This document shows positions 42,119-53,424 of a DNA stretch of 64,000 nucleotides, in pieces. Location: NCBI RefSeq assembly GCF_905171775.1, contig NC_053491.1:300242252-300306251 (forward strand), read 5' to 3'. Position 1 is the first letter of the stretch. Every line of letters begins with the position of its first letter. The notes under the pieces are model-generated. The model did no database searches, was not told where the DNA came from, and saw only the letters and a list, made by a program, of their open reading frames with translations. The position numbers were made by a program, and so were the translations under genes. The DNA comes from Rana temporaria. Lineage: Eukaryota > Chordata > Amphibia > Anura > Ranidae.

Positions 42119-44910
42119 TAAAGCATTTCATAGTCTGGGACCTTGGAGCGCAAATCTTCGCTCTCCTTTGGACTTGTATTTGGCTTTGGGTATCTGGAGC
42201 AGATTTTGGTTAGTGGATCGCAGAATGCGATTGGGGTTGTGAGCTTTTATTTTTTCGCATAGATATTGGGGGGCCTTCCCATGGATGCACTTATGTATCA
42301 GACAGAGTGCTTTAAACGCAATTCTATCTTTTACTGGCAACCAGTGAAGGGTTCTCAGTGAAGGTGAGATCGATTCCCAGGGTTTTTTCCCAGTCACCAG
42401 TCTGGCGGCCGAGTTTTGAACAACCTGCAGACGAGTGATTTGGTACTTTGGGAGTCCGAGGTAAAGGGTATTTGCATAGTCCAGTCTGGAGTTCACAATT
42501 GTTCCCACTACGACTGCTATGTCTTCTTTGAGAATGAATGGGATAAGTCTACGTAGTAGGCGCAGCAGATGGTGAGATCCGCTGACTACTGACCCTATTT
42601 GTGCATCCATTGTCATGTGGGTGTCAAAGATGACCCCTAGACTTTTGACTTTGGCGCTAGGGGTGATGATTTGGCCCAGAATGGGCGGAGGTGTCCAGGG
42701 TGTTGCTGGTTGATTCTTACGACTGGCGTGAAACAGAAGAAGTTCTGTTTTTGCCCCATTGAGTTTAAGATAACTCTTGGTCATCCAGTTTTCTATCAAA
42801 GAGAGACATTTCTCTAGACCGAGATGATGATCCTTTTTGTTGCAGATGCGAAAATACAGTTGTGTGTCATCTGCATAGGAGTGATAAAGTAGTTTTTGGG
42901 TGCTGATGATTTCAAAGAGGGGGCGAAGATAGATGTTGAACAGTACCGGCGACAGGGGGGATCCTTGAGGGACTCCGCATGACACCTTCCTTTTTTCAGA
43001 AGTGAAAGGACCAAGTTTCACTGTTTGTGATCGGTTTTCCAGAAAGGAGGAGAACCAGGACAAATCACTTTCAGTGACTCTGGCTACTTCAACTAGCCGA
43101 GTCAGTATGAGTTTGTGGTCTACTGTGTCAAATGCTGCGCTTAGGTCCAACAGAACCAGAAGACAAGATTCTCCTTCGTCTGCAGCCTCGAGAGCATCGT
43201 CCCATATTTTGAGCAGTGCTGTCTCCGTCCCGTGTCCGGGACGGAAACCCGATTGAAAAGGATCGAGCAAATTATGGGTATCTAGATGCTGCTGCAGCTG
43301 TTGTACCACTGCTTTCTCCATTACCTTGGAGAGGACATTCAGGCCTGTTATGGGACGACGATGTTAAGGGACCTTGGGGTCAAGGTTGGGTTTCTTCAAG
43401 ATAGGTTTGATTATGCCCTGTTTCAACAGGGTGGGTACCAAGCCTTCCTTAAATGATTGATTTATTAGCTGCTTGATAGGTGGTGCCAGAATATCGGCGC
43501 ATTCCTTCAGCAGTTTGGTAGGGATAATGTCATTAGGCGCTGTGCTATTACGCAAGGAGTCAATGGTGTTTTTGGTAGTTTCAATGGAGATGGGTTTTAG
43601 GACAAACCTTGTTGACTGCGGCCAACTTGTGTGAGCGTTGGGTGTGGGTCTGGGGGGAAGATTGAGGGGGGTTCTGTTTTGCTGAATGCTTTCACGGATC
43701 CTTTCAATTTTATTAATGAAATAATCTGATAATTCATTGCAAAATTCTTGGATGTCTGAGTTGGGGGCTTCCAGACAGACCGGATTCATGGTCTGGGTGA
43801 CAAGCTTGAACAGTTCGCGGGGGCAGTTTAGGGCATTAGTGATGATGTAGGAAAAATGTTTTTTTTTGGCCTTGAAAATTTCTTTGTGGGATTTTTTTGT
43901 TACTACCTTATAGGTGGTGTGGTTTTCATCTGAGGCGCTTCTTTTCCATGCTGCTTCTACTCTTCTGCGCTCTTGCTTTATCAACGCCAGCTGGTCGTTA
44001 AACCAGCCGGCATTGTTTTTCCGGATGCAAGTTTTGCGTTTGGGTGCTACTACGTCGGCTGACTGTAGTAACGCTGCGTTTATGGCATCCAGGGTTTCAG
44101 TGGCTGATTGATAAAATTGGATTGATTTTATTTTGTTTCTTAATGTTGTTTTGAAGAGTTCCCAATGGAGCTTCTTCTGAGATCTTGTCCAGTGCGTAGT
44201 CACTGGTTTCAATGTTTTTGTTGAAGGGGCGTTTTTAATAATTATGAATTTGATTATATGGTGATCTGTCCATGGTAGGGGCTCATTTTTCAGGATTTTT
44301 ACTTCCAGCTCTTGTCTGAAAATAAGATCAAGGGTGTGACCCGAGGTATGCGTGGGCCCACACACTAGCTGCTGCAGCCCTAGTGCTTCCAAGTGGTCAA
44401 TGCAGGCGTCAGCAATGGGATCCTGTGGGGAGTTGGCCCAAAGGTTAAAGTCTCCCAGCAGCAAAAGATGTTTGCTGTTTAGGGTGTAAGTGGAGATGAA
44501 CTCTGTTAAAGAGGAAAGAAGCTGCGATTTTGGACCCAGAGGTCTATAGCAGAGTAGAATATGGACGGTCTCCTGGGGATTTGTTTGAAGTTGCAGAGAG
44601 AGGGTTTCCATGAATGGAAGTGGGCTTTGGAGGATTGGTTTAGTGACCGAGAGGTGATTCTTGTGGATCACCGCCAATCCTCCTCCTCTTTGCCCCACTC
44701 TGTTTTCTGTTATTATGCGATAATTTTCTGGCACCAATTCACTTAGAATGGTGTTACAGTCTGCTGAAAGCCAGCTTTCTGTAATAAACAGACAGTCTAA
44801 ATTGCATTGTAGGATGAGATCATGAATTTCCAGTCGGTGTCTTACTGCCGATCTTGTATTGACCAGAGCGCATGATATGCGCTTTGGTTGGGATAGGTTG
44901 GTGTAATGTT
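42119..44910 (-). pseudogene. L2/CR1-clade LINE ORF2 (endonuclease, RT), frameshifted and 3'-truncated
   Basis: The minus-strand frame 44910-43364 encodes an APE-type endonuclease ('LFITESWL', 'LLLGDFNLW', 'GHTLDLIF', 'WTDHHII') and linker. After a frameshift near 43345, the frame 43321-42128 encodes the RT ('DPFQSGFRPGHGTETALL', 'LLDLSAAFDTVDH', 'GVPQGSPLSPVLF', 'YADDTQLYF') and the conserved C-terminal 'LHWLPVKDRIAFK' block of L2/CR1 elements. It stops at 'GPRLWNAL', short of the usual end, so the 3' end is missing. The clade differs from the Tx1 LINEs. Confidence 0.9.
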
Positions 44911-45900
44911 TAGCTGTCGATCGATTCTAAAAAGTTTTTCTTTCTTTAAGGCATTTTTGGTGGCGGTCGGTAGTATTGAGGCAAATGGCTTTATGCCCCA
45001 AATGGTTACTGCCGAGTATCTCAGATTAGTCATGATTGTTGACACACTGGGGGGTGATGTATTATCGGGGGGGTTCCTGCAATGCTGGGGGGGGGACGAT
45101 TCGCTGAATCGTACTTCCCTGTTTGATCCAGAGGAAGGCAAAAAAAACCTGTCCGTGCTATGCCAATGTGCCGTGGCAGGGGAAAAAATTCCCAAGGGGC
45201 GATCGGATGGATCCCTGGATCAAGATGCTACAGAAGCCTGTGGTAACTTCTGGGGGGGGGGTGGGGTGGTGTACCAATAGGGAGTTATTGGGTTGAGAAT
45301 GGGGTGGGGGGTGAGAATCAGGGGTGTACCAAGCTGGGCCCGGGCTGAGGGTCTGTGCTCCCAATGGGGGGATGTGCAGTTGGGTGGCCAGAACCTAAAA
45401 GGGCTGTTGGGCTATCTGGAGGTGGATGGGAGGCGGTGAGCTGTTTGTGAGGGTTTTTGGAAGCAGCTCGGTGTGTAGTTGCGGCGAGCCGCTAGGCAGC
45501 GGCTGAAGCCGCGGTCTTTCCTAAAGTTGCGGCCGCCGAATAGAACCAGAAGGTGGCGCGAGGGCCGCCGCAGCGGCTTGTCCTGAAAAGGACGGCCACT
45601 GCTAGTAGTGGTGCAGTGGGGTACCCCTGTGAACCAGGGGCTTACCTTAGGAGGGAGCCAGAAGCCAGGAGAAGGCAGAACTATCGGAGCTGGGCTGGGC
45701 TGGACCGGCGAACCCTGCCTGTTCTGGTGCCTGAGCCACACGTCCTAACTCCTAGGAGCGTGCGCCGTAGGTACAGGCAGGCACCAGATTCAAGCCCTAG
45801 GGGAGGGAGGACTGCCGAATGCACGGAGCACGGAGGAGGACTGTGCAGCCAGTGAGTACTCAGGGAGCACACACAAAAACACGTCCTCTCTGCTTGCACT
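44911..45900 (-). other. Upstream part of the L2-like LINE
   Basis: A minus frame at 45195-44842 overlaps the endonuclease start and may be frameshifted ORF1 or 5' sequence. From 45200 to 45890 the DNA is GC-rich with G runs. No recognised domain. The true 5' end is not identifiable. Confidence 0.4.
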
Positions 45901-46081
45901 GTATGGGCACGTGAACCTCAAAACTGCACTGCAGATGTAACAGAATATTTTTTTTTAAATGACAGATCCCTTGAAGACTGCCTATGCTGATGCTGAGTGA
46001 CTATCCTGTTATGCTGCTGATTGAATATCCTTTTCCTCCTCACTGATCTTGCTGATAGCTAGTAAGAACATTTTTGGTTCT
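45901..46081. other. Unassigned stretch
   Basis: No coding or repeat signature recognised before the 128-bp repeat. Confidence 0.4.
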
Positions 46082-46264
46082 GGGCTCCGCCTAAGGCCCA
46101 ATGTTTCTGCCCCTGTTTAACAGGGGCGTCTAATAACAATTTTTAATGCAATACTTTGCATGTGGCTCTTTGCTGAGCTCCAATTACATTATCTGTGAGG
46201 GGTTGCAGTGTTGTGACACCGCCACCATGTGGCTCTTTTCTGCGCTCCAATTAAAGTATCTGAG
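46082..46264. repeat. ~128-bp tandem repeat, left part
   Basis: 'tgcccctgtttaacaggggc' and 'aatgcaatactttgcatgtgg' motifs (both with internal dyad symmetry) recur here and at 49623-49935. LINE-4 separates the two parts. Confidence 0.85.
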
Positions 46265-49200
46265 TATCACCCATTTTGGCTGACCTTACTCCCATCCCCA
46301 GATGGGACAGTAGGCATGCTACAGGAGTATTGGCAACTTAATAGGGGTACCGCAAATGCAGGGGTGGTATGGGATACATTAAAAGCATTTTTGAGGGGGT
46401 GCCTAATTAGGGAAATATCGGGCATTAAGACCCGCTCTAGGGAATGGGAAGATAAAGTCCGGGATGAAATGAAAAACGGAGAACAAGCGTTGGTAGTAGA
46501 TCCTTCTCAGAGTAACCAGGATTCCTGGGTTGAGGCGCAATCTTTGTACAACTCGGTACTGTTGTCAGCAGCGGAGAAGAGGAGATATTTCCACCAACAG
46601 AGCCAATTTGAGGAAGGGGAAAATACGGGACATATCTTAGCACTGGTAGCCAGGGAGCAAAGGGTTTCCTCGAACATTTTGGCTATAAGAGTGGAGTCCG
46701 GGGAGACACACACTATTAGCTCTGACATTTTAGATGATTTTTATGAGTTTTATAGGGAGTTATATTCCTCCAAAACCAAGAATGGAGATTCGGAGATGGC
46801 CTCGTTTTTGCAGGGCTGCCCCATCCCCCAACTGGCTGAGGAGGATAGGGAGATGTTAAATCTCCCTATCACACTGGCAGAACTGAAGGAAGCTCTGGAA
46901 GGGGCTGCGCAACATAAATCCCCAGGTCCAGATGGACTACCAGTGGAGGTATACTCTCAATATGGAGAGGTTATATTGCAGCCCTTGCTGGAAGCATTAT
47001 CTGAAGCAGAGGAAAAGGGAACTCTACCTGACAGTATGCAGGAGGCTATAATTATATTACTTCCTAAACCAGGCAAAGATAAGTTGTCTCGAGACTCATA
47101 CCGTCCAATCTCTTACTAAATACGGATGTCAAACTTCTAGCTAAAATTCTGGCCAAAAGATTATCGCAGGTTATAGACAGGCTGGTGCATCAAGACCAGT
47201 CTGGTTTTATACCTAACCGTTCAATGGCCGATAATATAAGAAGACTATATATGAATTTGTAGGTGCCGGTAGATAATCCAGGGGGTAGGGCTATTCTGTC
47301 ACTGGATGCTACCAAAGCGTTCGATAGTGTGGAGTGGCCCTACCTCTTGGAAATATTAACTAGGTTTGGACTGGGAGACATGTTTATAACATGTTACCCA
47401 AACACGTGCTTTACTCCAAACCAGACTCCGAGTTAATAATAACCTTTCCCTCCCATTTGAGCTACATAGAGGCACCCGGCAGGGATGCCCGTTGTCCCCA
47501 CTGCTGTTCGCCCTGGCAGTTGAGCCGTTGGCGATACTGCTTAGAAATACATCAGAGGTGGTCGGGTTTTGCAGGGGCCAGAGGGAGGAAAAAATTTCCT
47601 TATATGCAGATGATATACTTATTTATTTAGGTGATACGGCAGCGTCGCTGCGCACAGCAATGGGGATAATAGGAGAATTTGGAAGCTTCTCTGGGTTCAA
47701 TATAAACTGGTCCAAATCAATATTAATGCCCATAGATCCATTGAGATCCACCCGTTGGAGCCGAGCAGATTACCATATCAAGTAGTTTTTGCTATCTGGG
47801 GGTGGTAGTTTCCCCGGATACGGCTGAATATCTTCAACTAAACCTGGGTCCACTACTGGCACAGTTGGTGCAAACTCCCCCTATCAGTGGTAGGGAGAGC
47901 TAACTTAATTAAAATGGTTTGGGCTCCACAACTCCTATATATCTTCCATAATTCACCGGTATGGATATCAAACTAATGGTTTAAAATAATTGATACCCAG
48001 ATGCGGGAGTTGATATGGAAGAAAAAGGTAGCCAGGATTAGCTTAACCACTTTACAATATGGAAAAGATAGGGGGGGTTTGGCGGTACCTCACCCCAAAA
48101 CGTACTTTTTAGCCTCCCAGATACAACAGCTGGCGGGATGGGCTCGGGAAGAAAGAGAGGATCCAAATAGAAATTTGGTAATTGGTACTGCTCCCTCATC
48201 AAAGGCAGCCTCCCATCTTGAGATGGGCTTGCCCAGTATGCCACAGGCAGCACCCACAGGAACCCTCCTCAGAAAGGTATGGGGGGAGTTACGGAAGACA
48301 GTGGGGACAGAGGGGGTGTTACCATTCACTCCAATATGGAACAATCCTAGATATGTAGAGCTACAGGATCTAGTAGGCTTTACCTTCTGGAAAAAGAGGG
48401 GAATCTGTTTTTTTTCACAGCTGTACGAGGGTGAGGTACTGAAAACTTACGAGCAGCTGTGTACAGAATACCAATTAGCCCCACGGGGCTTCTATCAGTA
48501 TCTCCAGCTCTGGCATGCTCTACAGAAACAACAACAAACACGATCACTGGTGGTAACTTCACCGTCACCTTTGATGACGGCAGTTCTGCAAGCAGAAGCT
48601 CGGAGAGGACTGATAACAAAAATATATGAGGGATTGTTAGCAACAATTCAGAGCCATGCCTCCCATAGAAGCCACAGGAAGTGGGTGGAAGACATTGGGG
48701 AGATAGACGGAGACCAGTGGGAGAGGGCGCTTGAATCTGTCCCGTTGGTGTCCGTTTCTGCGTCGCACAAATTGTCGCAACTCTTTATTTTACACAGGGC
48801 TTACAGAACAGCGCCACAACTACATAGATGGGGAAGAAGGGACACCCCTATGTGCCCAAAGTGGCAGGGGGACTTCATACACTTGATTTGGAGATGCCCA
48901 AAGCTTCACAGATATTGGGAGGAAGTATCACAGTGTATCACTAGAGTGGCACAGGTACCAGTCCCATTGGATCCCCTAGTATACTTGTTAGGGGCCATTG
49001 ATCCTAGAGAGTATACAAAAGGAAAGTACTATATGGTAACAAGACTACTGTATTTGGCAAGAAAACTCATTGCACGTTATTGGATGGCCCCGGGGGTCCC
49101 CACAGGGAAGCAATGGATTGCATATGTCAACTCCCTGTTGGGTAGAGAACACCTGGCCTACAAACAAAGGAAAACAGAAGGTAAATTTGAGGAGATTTGG

Positions 49201-49266
49201 TATTCCTGGTTGAGAGATGAGAATGTTGCACCACCAAAACTGGTGATGGATAGATTCTCTATGTAG
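46265..49266 (+). pseudogene. LINE-4 ORF2 fragment (RT and C-terminus), frameshifted
   Basis: The first frame starts at the truncated 5' end ('YHPFWL') and runs to 47119 with 'KSPGPDGLP' and 'DSYRPIS'. A frameshift at about 47115 and further breaks (in-frame TAG at about 47262, changes near 47390 and 47790) scatter the RT. 'SLDATKAFDSVEW', 'GTRQGCPLSPLLF' and 'YADDILIYLG' are still recognisable (47300-47640). The C-terminal frame 48001-49266 is open for 421 codons and ends at a natural TAG. The C-terminal knuckle is altered ('MCPKWQGDFIHLIWRCPK' lacks one Cys). Closest in the window to LINE-3. Confidence 0.9.
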
Positions 49267-49275
49267 AGTGTAGAG

Positions 49276-49423
49276 CAGGGATCCTCAAACTATGGCCCTC
49301 CAGTTGTTGCGAAACTACAAACCCCATGAGGCAATGTAAACCTCTGACATTCACAGACATGACTGAGCATGATGGGAATTGTAGTTCCTGAACACCTGGA
49401 GGGCCATAGTTTGAGGACCCATG
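49276..49423. mobile_element. 148-bp hAT-type MITE
   Basis: Perfect 8-bp TSD GTGTAGAG (49268-49275, 49424-49431). The termini CAGGGATCCTCAAAC and its near-complement form a hairpin of about 45-bp arms. It lies in the LINE-4 3'UTR two bases after the ORF2 stop. Confidence 0.92.
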
Positions 49424-49622
49424 GTGTAGAGGATAGAGGGGGGGCGGGGGGGAGGGTGTGGGATATAAAAATATAGAGACGTATATTGGAACATAATAGG
49501 AATGTAAAAATGTTGTATAATCTATGTCAATTGAAATGCAACGGATGCCGATTAGGCATATTTATGTATGAAATAAGAAAAAATAAATAAAAATAAAGTG
49601 GATTAAAAAAAAAGTATCTGAG

Positions 49623-49935
49623 GGGTTGCAGTGTTGTGGTGTGCCTAAGGCCTAATGTTTCTGCCCCTGTTTAACAGGGGCGTCTAATAACAATTTTTAA
49701 TGCAATACTTTGCATGTGGCTCTTTTCTGCACTCCAATTACAGTATCTGAGGGGTTGCAGTGTTGTGGTGTGCCTAAGGCCCAATGTTTCTGCCCCTGTT
49801 TAACAGGGGCGTCTAATAACAATTTTTAATGCAATACTTTGCATGTGGCTCTTTTCGGCGCTCCAATTACAGTATCTGTGAGGGGTTGCAGTGTTGTGAC
49901 ACCGCCACCAGTGCCTAAGGCCCAAATTTTATGCC
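49623..49935. repeat. ~128-bp tandem repeat, right part (about 2.5 units)
   Basis: Continuation of 46082-46264; 'tgtttaacaggggc' recurs at about 49668 and 49796. Confidence 0.88.
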
Positions 49936-50287
49936 CCTGTTCCAGTAATTTTCTTGGTTTGATTCTTTTCTAATTTGAGTTCATTCTAGCTTTCTCCTAC
50001 GTTATCATAGTGTCATGTTTATTTTCCTTTACTAAATACTCATCATTGTCAATGTAAACACCACAAATCTAGATTTGTTCTTTTAGGCAGCATTGATATA
50101 ATAAGAAGCCAGACATTGTTCAGTATCCAAAAATATTTATTGTATCACACTTTAAATGTGTCATTTTTATTTTTTCAAAAAATATCATAATATACATTTT
50201 TTTCTTTTTTTTGGGGGGGGGGGGGTCAAGAAATATTTTTTTTATTTGAAATATTTTTCTACATGTATTTTTTTATATTTTTTTAAT
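49936..50287. other. Harbinger copy 1, 3' flank
   Basis: AT-rich, with several AATAAA signals on the minus strand suitable for the MYB-like gene. The expected inverted Harbinger end ('agggatgagccgaac' type) is not recognised here, so the left boundary is uncertain. Confidence 0.45.
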
Positions 50288-51976
50288 TTATTTTTTATTT
50301 AAATCCCTCCCCAGCACATCTATAATATTCTTCAATTTTTGTTCAAGATTTCGCTTTTTATTTATAATATTCTCGAGGGCGATGTTTGTTTCCTCTATTT
50401 CTGCCATGCAGGAATTTATCTCCCCAATTAGGACATGGGCACTGTAGGTGTCCACTGTGCCCCCAACAGCTCCGACACCTCCTGAAATTTGAAAAAAAAA
50501 AAACATGTATTAAAATTATGCAGGCCTACATGTATTACCTGAAGCTGTGCTATATGACACTGACCTGATGTGGTGGGATTTTGCAATTCCTGCACATTCG
50601 TCGAGGGTGGGGCTTGGCTCTGTGTTGGGTTCGTCGGCTCCACTGATGCAGCTTCATTGCGCCCTATGAGATTGTAAAAAAAGGGATACATAAATCAAAA
50701 AGATTAGAGGCCTGAAAGAGGAATATCAATCATTCTTTTTAAAATGTGTGGTACAATTGTCTGTTTTTACAATCCTTCTAAGCTTAACACAGGATTTTAT
50801 CCATTACCAAAGCTGCTGCATTTCTCTATCTTTGGCCAAGTTTCCTACATGGAAAAACAACAAGTATACACTGGATCACCTCTGTGTGACACCCTAACTG
50901 GGTTGTTCTTGTGACCAACACTCAGTGCCGATCCTGACCTCCCTGGGGCCAGAAGCAAAATGACATAGCACATTAAAAAAGAGAAGCGGGGGGCTCTGAC
51001 AACAGTGACATGTCACATTAAAGAAAGTTGAGAAGTGGGGGGAGGGGGTGTTCTGCTGTCGGAAATGACATCTTACATTAAATTGAGAAGCAAGGGGTGC
51101 TGACTTCTTGCCTCTTCTCCCATGCAGCCAGCGAGTTGAGAAGCGGGGTGAGGGGGTGAAAATGACTTCTTACCAGGTTGGGCCTCTAGTTATTTGGGGG
51201 GCCCTTTGCAGCTTTGCTGGGCCCTAAGCGGCTTGCATAGTGAGCCTATAGGGCGGATCGGCAATACCAACCATTGTGCTACTGAGTCCATATGTGTAAC
51301 CAACTGCTGTGCTGAGCATACTCTCCTTTTACTGTATATTGACGTAAATTGGATTATTTAAATCTAGTTAATAACACATCTACATTAAATAAAAAATTGG
51401 TCTCACATAAAAAGAATTTAAATGGAATGACCAACCAATTATTATGCCCACAAACATGAACCTTGAAACATCTATTCTTGAACTGTATATATACACAACC
51501 TGAAATAAAAACCACAAATGCCGTAAAATAATAAAAACAAATACTCAGAGTACACATGAAAATTACTTACGTCTTATGAGGACTCTTTGAATTGTCTCGA
51601 GCTGCTCTGGGTTTCTTCTTTTCAAGTCACACCACCTCTTCCTCAACTGATCCCTTGACCTCTGCACCCCGAATTTCTCATGGAGAGTCCTCCGTACCTT
51701 CTCCATGATCTGGCCCTTTACCTTCTTGGGTTTCCTGTAAGGCCCTGTTAGACAATCATAGTCCTCCTCTTCAACAATTGCAACCATCTCCACCATCTCA
51801 TCAAAGGTCATTCTGGTGGCTGGTTTCCTGCTCCTTCTCCTGGTGTGTGCCTGGCCTCTCTCCTTAATTGTGGTTGCAGCTTCCTGTCTCTCCTGAGTCT
51901 CCTCCATTATGTCTTCTTCAGTGAAGTGCATTGACCAACCGAAAAGGGGCATGCCAATTACTAGAACGATCGTCAT
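50288..51976 (-). CDS. Harbinger MYB/SANT-like accessory protein, three exons
   Basis: Exon 1 51976-51571, exon 2 50663-50565, exon 3 50481-50288, giving 232 aa. Each junction has GT...AG: donor 'AGAC|gtaagt', acceptor 'tcatag|GG', donor 'TCAG|gtcagt', acceptor 'tttcag|GA'. All phases agree (1 and 1). Exon 1 holds a basic, Myb/SANT-like domain ('FDEMVEMV', 'RRTLHEKFGVQRSRDQLRKRW'). Exon 3 holds a coiled coil ('IEETNIALENII'). Harbinger MYB-like proteins help transposase enter the nucleus and bind ends. An upstream ATG (52006) is possible; copy 2 shares the 51976 Met ('MTIVLVI'), so I prefer it. Intron 1 carries a MITE. Confidence 0.88.
50923..51264 (+). mobile_element. CAGTGCCGATCC MITE, in MYB intron 1
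   Basis: Begins CAGTGCCGATCCTGACC and ends near 'GGATCGGCA'. Homologous throughout to 52635-52920 and 62535-62844. The flanks ACCAACAC / ACCAACCA suggest an imperfect 8-bp hAT-type TSD. Confidence 0.75.
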
Positions 51977-52298
51977 AGGCGGGGATACGTGTGGAGCTTC
52001 CCGCATGCGCAGTGTATAAAGGGATATTGCGTGAGTTAGAACATTGTTCGCAGTCAGTAGAAAACGTCGGGCAAACGATCATGCAGTACGACGATACGAA
52101 ACTTGATTTTTGGACTTTATGATCAGTGGATGAGTTTGTGGGTTAGATATGGGGAGAAAGCTAAGGCTTGACTGACATTATTTTTTTTGGCTAAATTTTG
52201 ACTTGCAGAAATAATGGAGGCCTTCAGAGAACAGGAGTTCTTCACAGTATTTGTTCAAAGGAGGCCACGGATGGCAACCCCTCTTTTCTCTAGAATTT
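51977..52298 (-). promoter_or_regulatory. Upstream region of MYB-like gene
   Basis: Lies between the transposase end and the MYB-like start on the same strand. Part of this region is conserved in copy 2 (63130-63471). It is the likely promoter/5'UTR; 'tatccctttatac' near 52010-52025 could be a TATA-like element. Inference only. Confidence 0.4.
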
Positions 52299-52625
52299 TT
52301 ATTTGCCAAAAAAATTATTTATTGCGCCAAGATCTGGCATTGTAATGCCCCCCCCACCCCTAAAATAATCGACATATTGTTGCCACACAGCACGTGCACT
52401 TTGGGGGGCCAAGCCTGTTTGGACAGTCTCACGGGCCACCACCGCTGGAACATCAGTGGCCTCATCAGGCACAAGTGTCATGTAGTTTGTTGAGGGTCTC
52501 TTTAGGAAATTGTGCAATATGCAGGAGCAAAGTATGACATGGTTCTGATTCTACTTAAGAAACCTACAGTCCTTATCTTGTTTGCACCGCCTGTATACTG
52601 CTGTTCAAAGTATGTAGGGCCAAAA
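52299..52625 (-). pseudogene. Harbinger transposase C-terminal remnant (HARBI1-like)
   Basis: The minus frame contains 'CSCILHNFLKRPS', matching the conserved C-terminal 'HNF/HNFL' block of Harbinger DDE transposases, then a 60-residue tail ending at 52299. A stop precedes this block, and upstream is only MITE and non-coding DNA. The catalytic DDE domain is missing. The element is therefore non-autonomous for transposase. Confidence 0.7.
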
Positions 52626-52634
52626 GGTCTTGTC

Positions 52635-52920
52635 AGGGCCAATCCTCACTATAGGCTCACTATGCAAGCCGCTTAGGGCCCCGCAAAGCCGTGAAGGGCC
52701 CCCAAAGTACTAGAGGCCCCACCTGGTAGGAAGTCATTTTCGCCCCCCACCCCGCTTCTAAACTCGCTGGCTGAGTCATTTCCGACAACAGAACACCCCC
52801 CCCCCGCTTCTCAACTTTCTTTAATGTGACATGTCACTGTCGTCAGGGCCCCCCCGCTTCTCATTTTTAATGTGCCATGTCATTTTGCTTGGGGCCCCAG
52901 GGAGGTCAGAATCGGCACTG
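52635..52920 (-). mobile_element. CAGTGCCGATCC MITE in Harbinger copy 1
   Basis: Perfect 8-bp TSD GGTCTTGT (52627-52634, 52921-52928) with CAGGGCC / CAGTGCC ends; hAT-type. The identical site in Harbinger copy 2 carries the same MITE. Confidence 0.9.
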
Positions 52921-53424
52921 GGTCTTGTGTAATGACTTGGGGGGAGTGGTGGCGGGGAAACTCATGCTATTTTTTTCAATGATTTTTATCCATATTGCAG
53001 GGACCAAGCATTACATTAAACCCGCAGGCAGTATTAAATCACTTTTTTTCTGAGAGTAATCTCATGTTGTGCAGGGACATTTCTAAACACGTGCCACTAC
53101 TATAGACACCCAGCAGCTACCATATTTGAAGGAAATTTTATTAAATTTTTTTTTCACTTTAAGCATCATTAAAATCGCTGCTCAAGAAAAAACTACAGTT
53201 TTTAAAACTTTTTTTTCCATTGATACATGTTCCCTGGGGCAAGACCCGGGTTCTCAAAGACGTTTTCCATCAATAACTTGCATATTGGGCTTTAAAATGA
53301 GCACTTTTGAATTCGAACGTTCGAGTCCCATAGACTTCAATGGGGTTCTAAATGTTCGCGCGAACGGACGGTCTGTTCGAATGTTTTGGTGCGAACCGAA
53401 CCCAGGTATGTTCGGCTCATCCCT

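Larger units (their letters stand above)
46265..49610 (+). mobile_element. LINE-4: 5'-truncated Tx1/L1-like LINE
   Basis: Flanked by 12-bp TSDs AAAGTATCTGAG (46253-46264, 49611-49622), with an A-rich tail. It begins inside ORF2 after most of the endonuclease. A 148-bp MITE sits in its 3'UTR. The insertion lies within a tandem-repeat unit. Confidence 0.92.
50288..53424 (-). mobile_element. Harbinger element, copy 1
   Basis: The right end (minus strand) begins AGGGATGAGCCGAAC, the same as copy 2 at 62054. It contains, in minus orientation, a decayed transposase C-terminus and an intact three-exon MYB/SANT-like gene, the gene pair typical of Harbinger. Two short hAT-type MITEs are embedded (50923-51264, 52635-52920). 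Confidence 0.82.
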
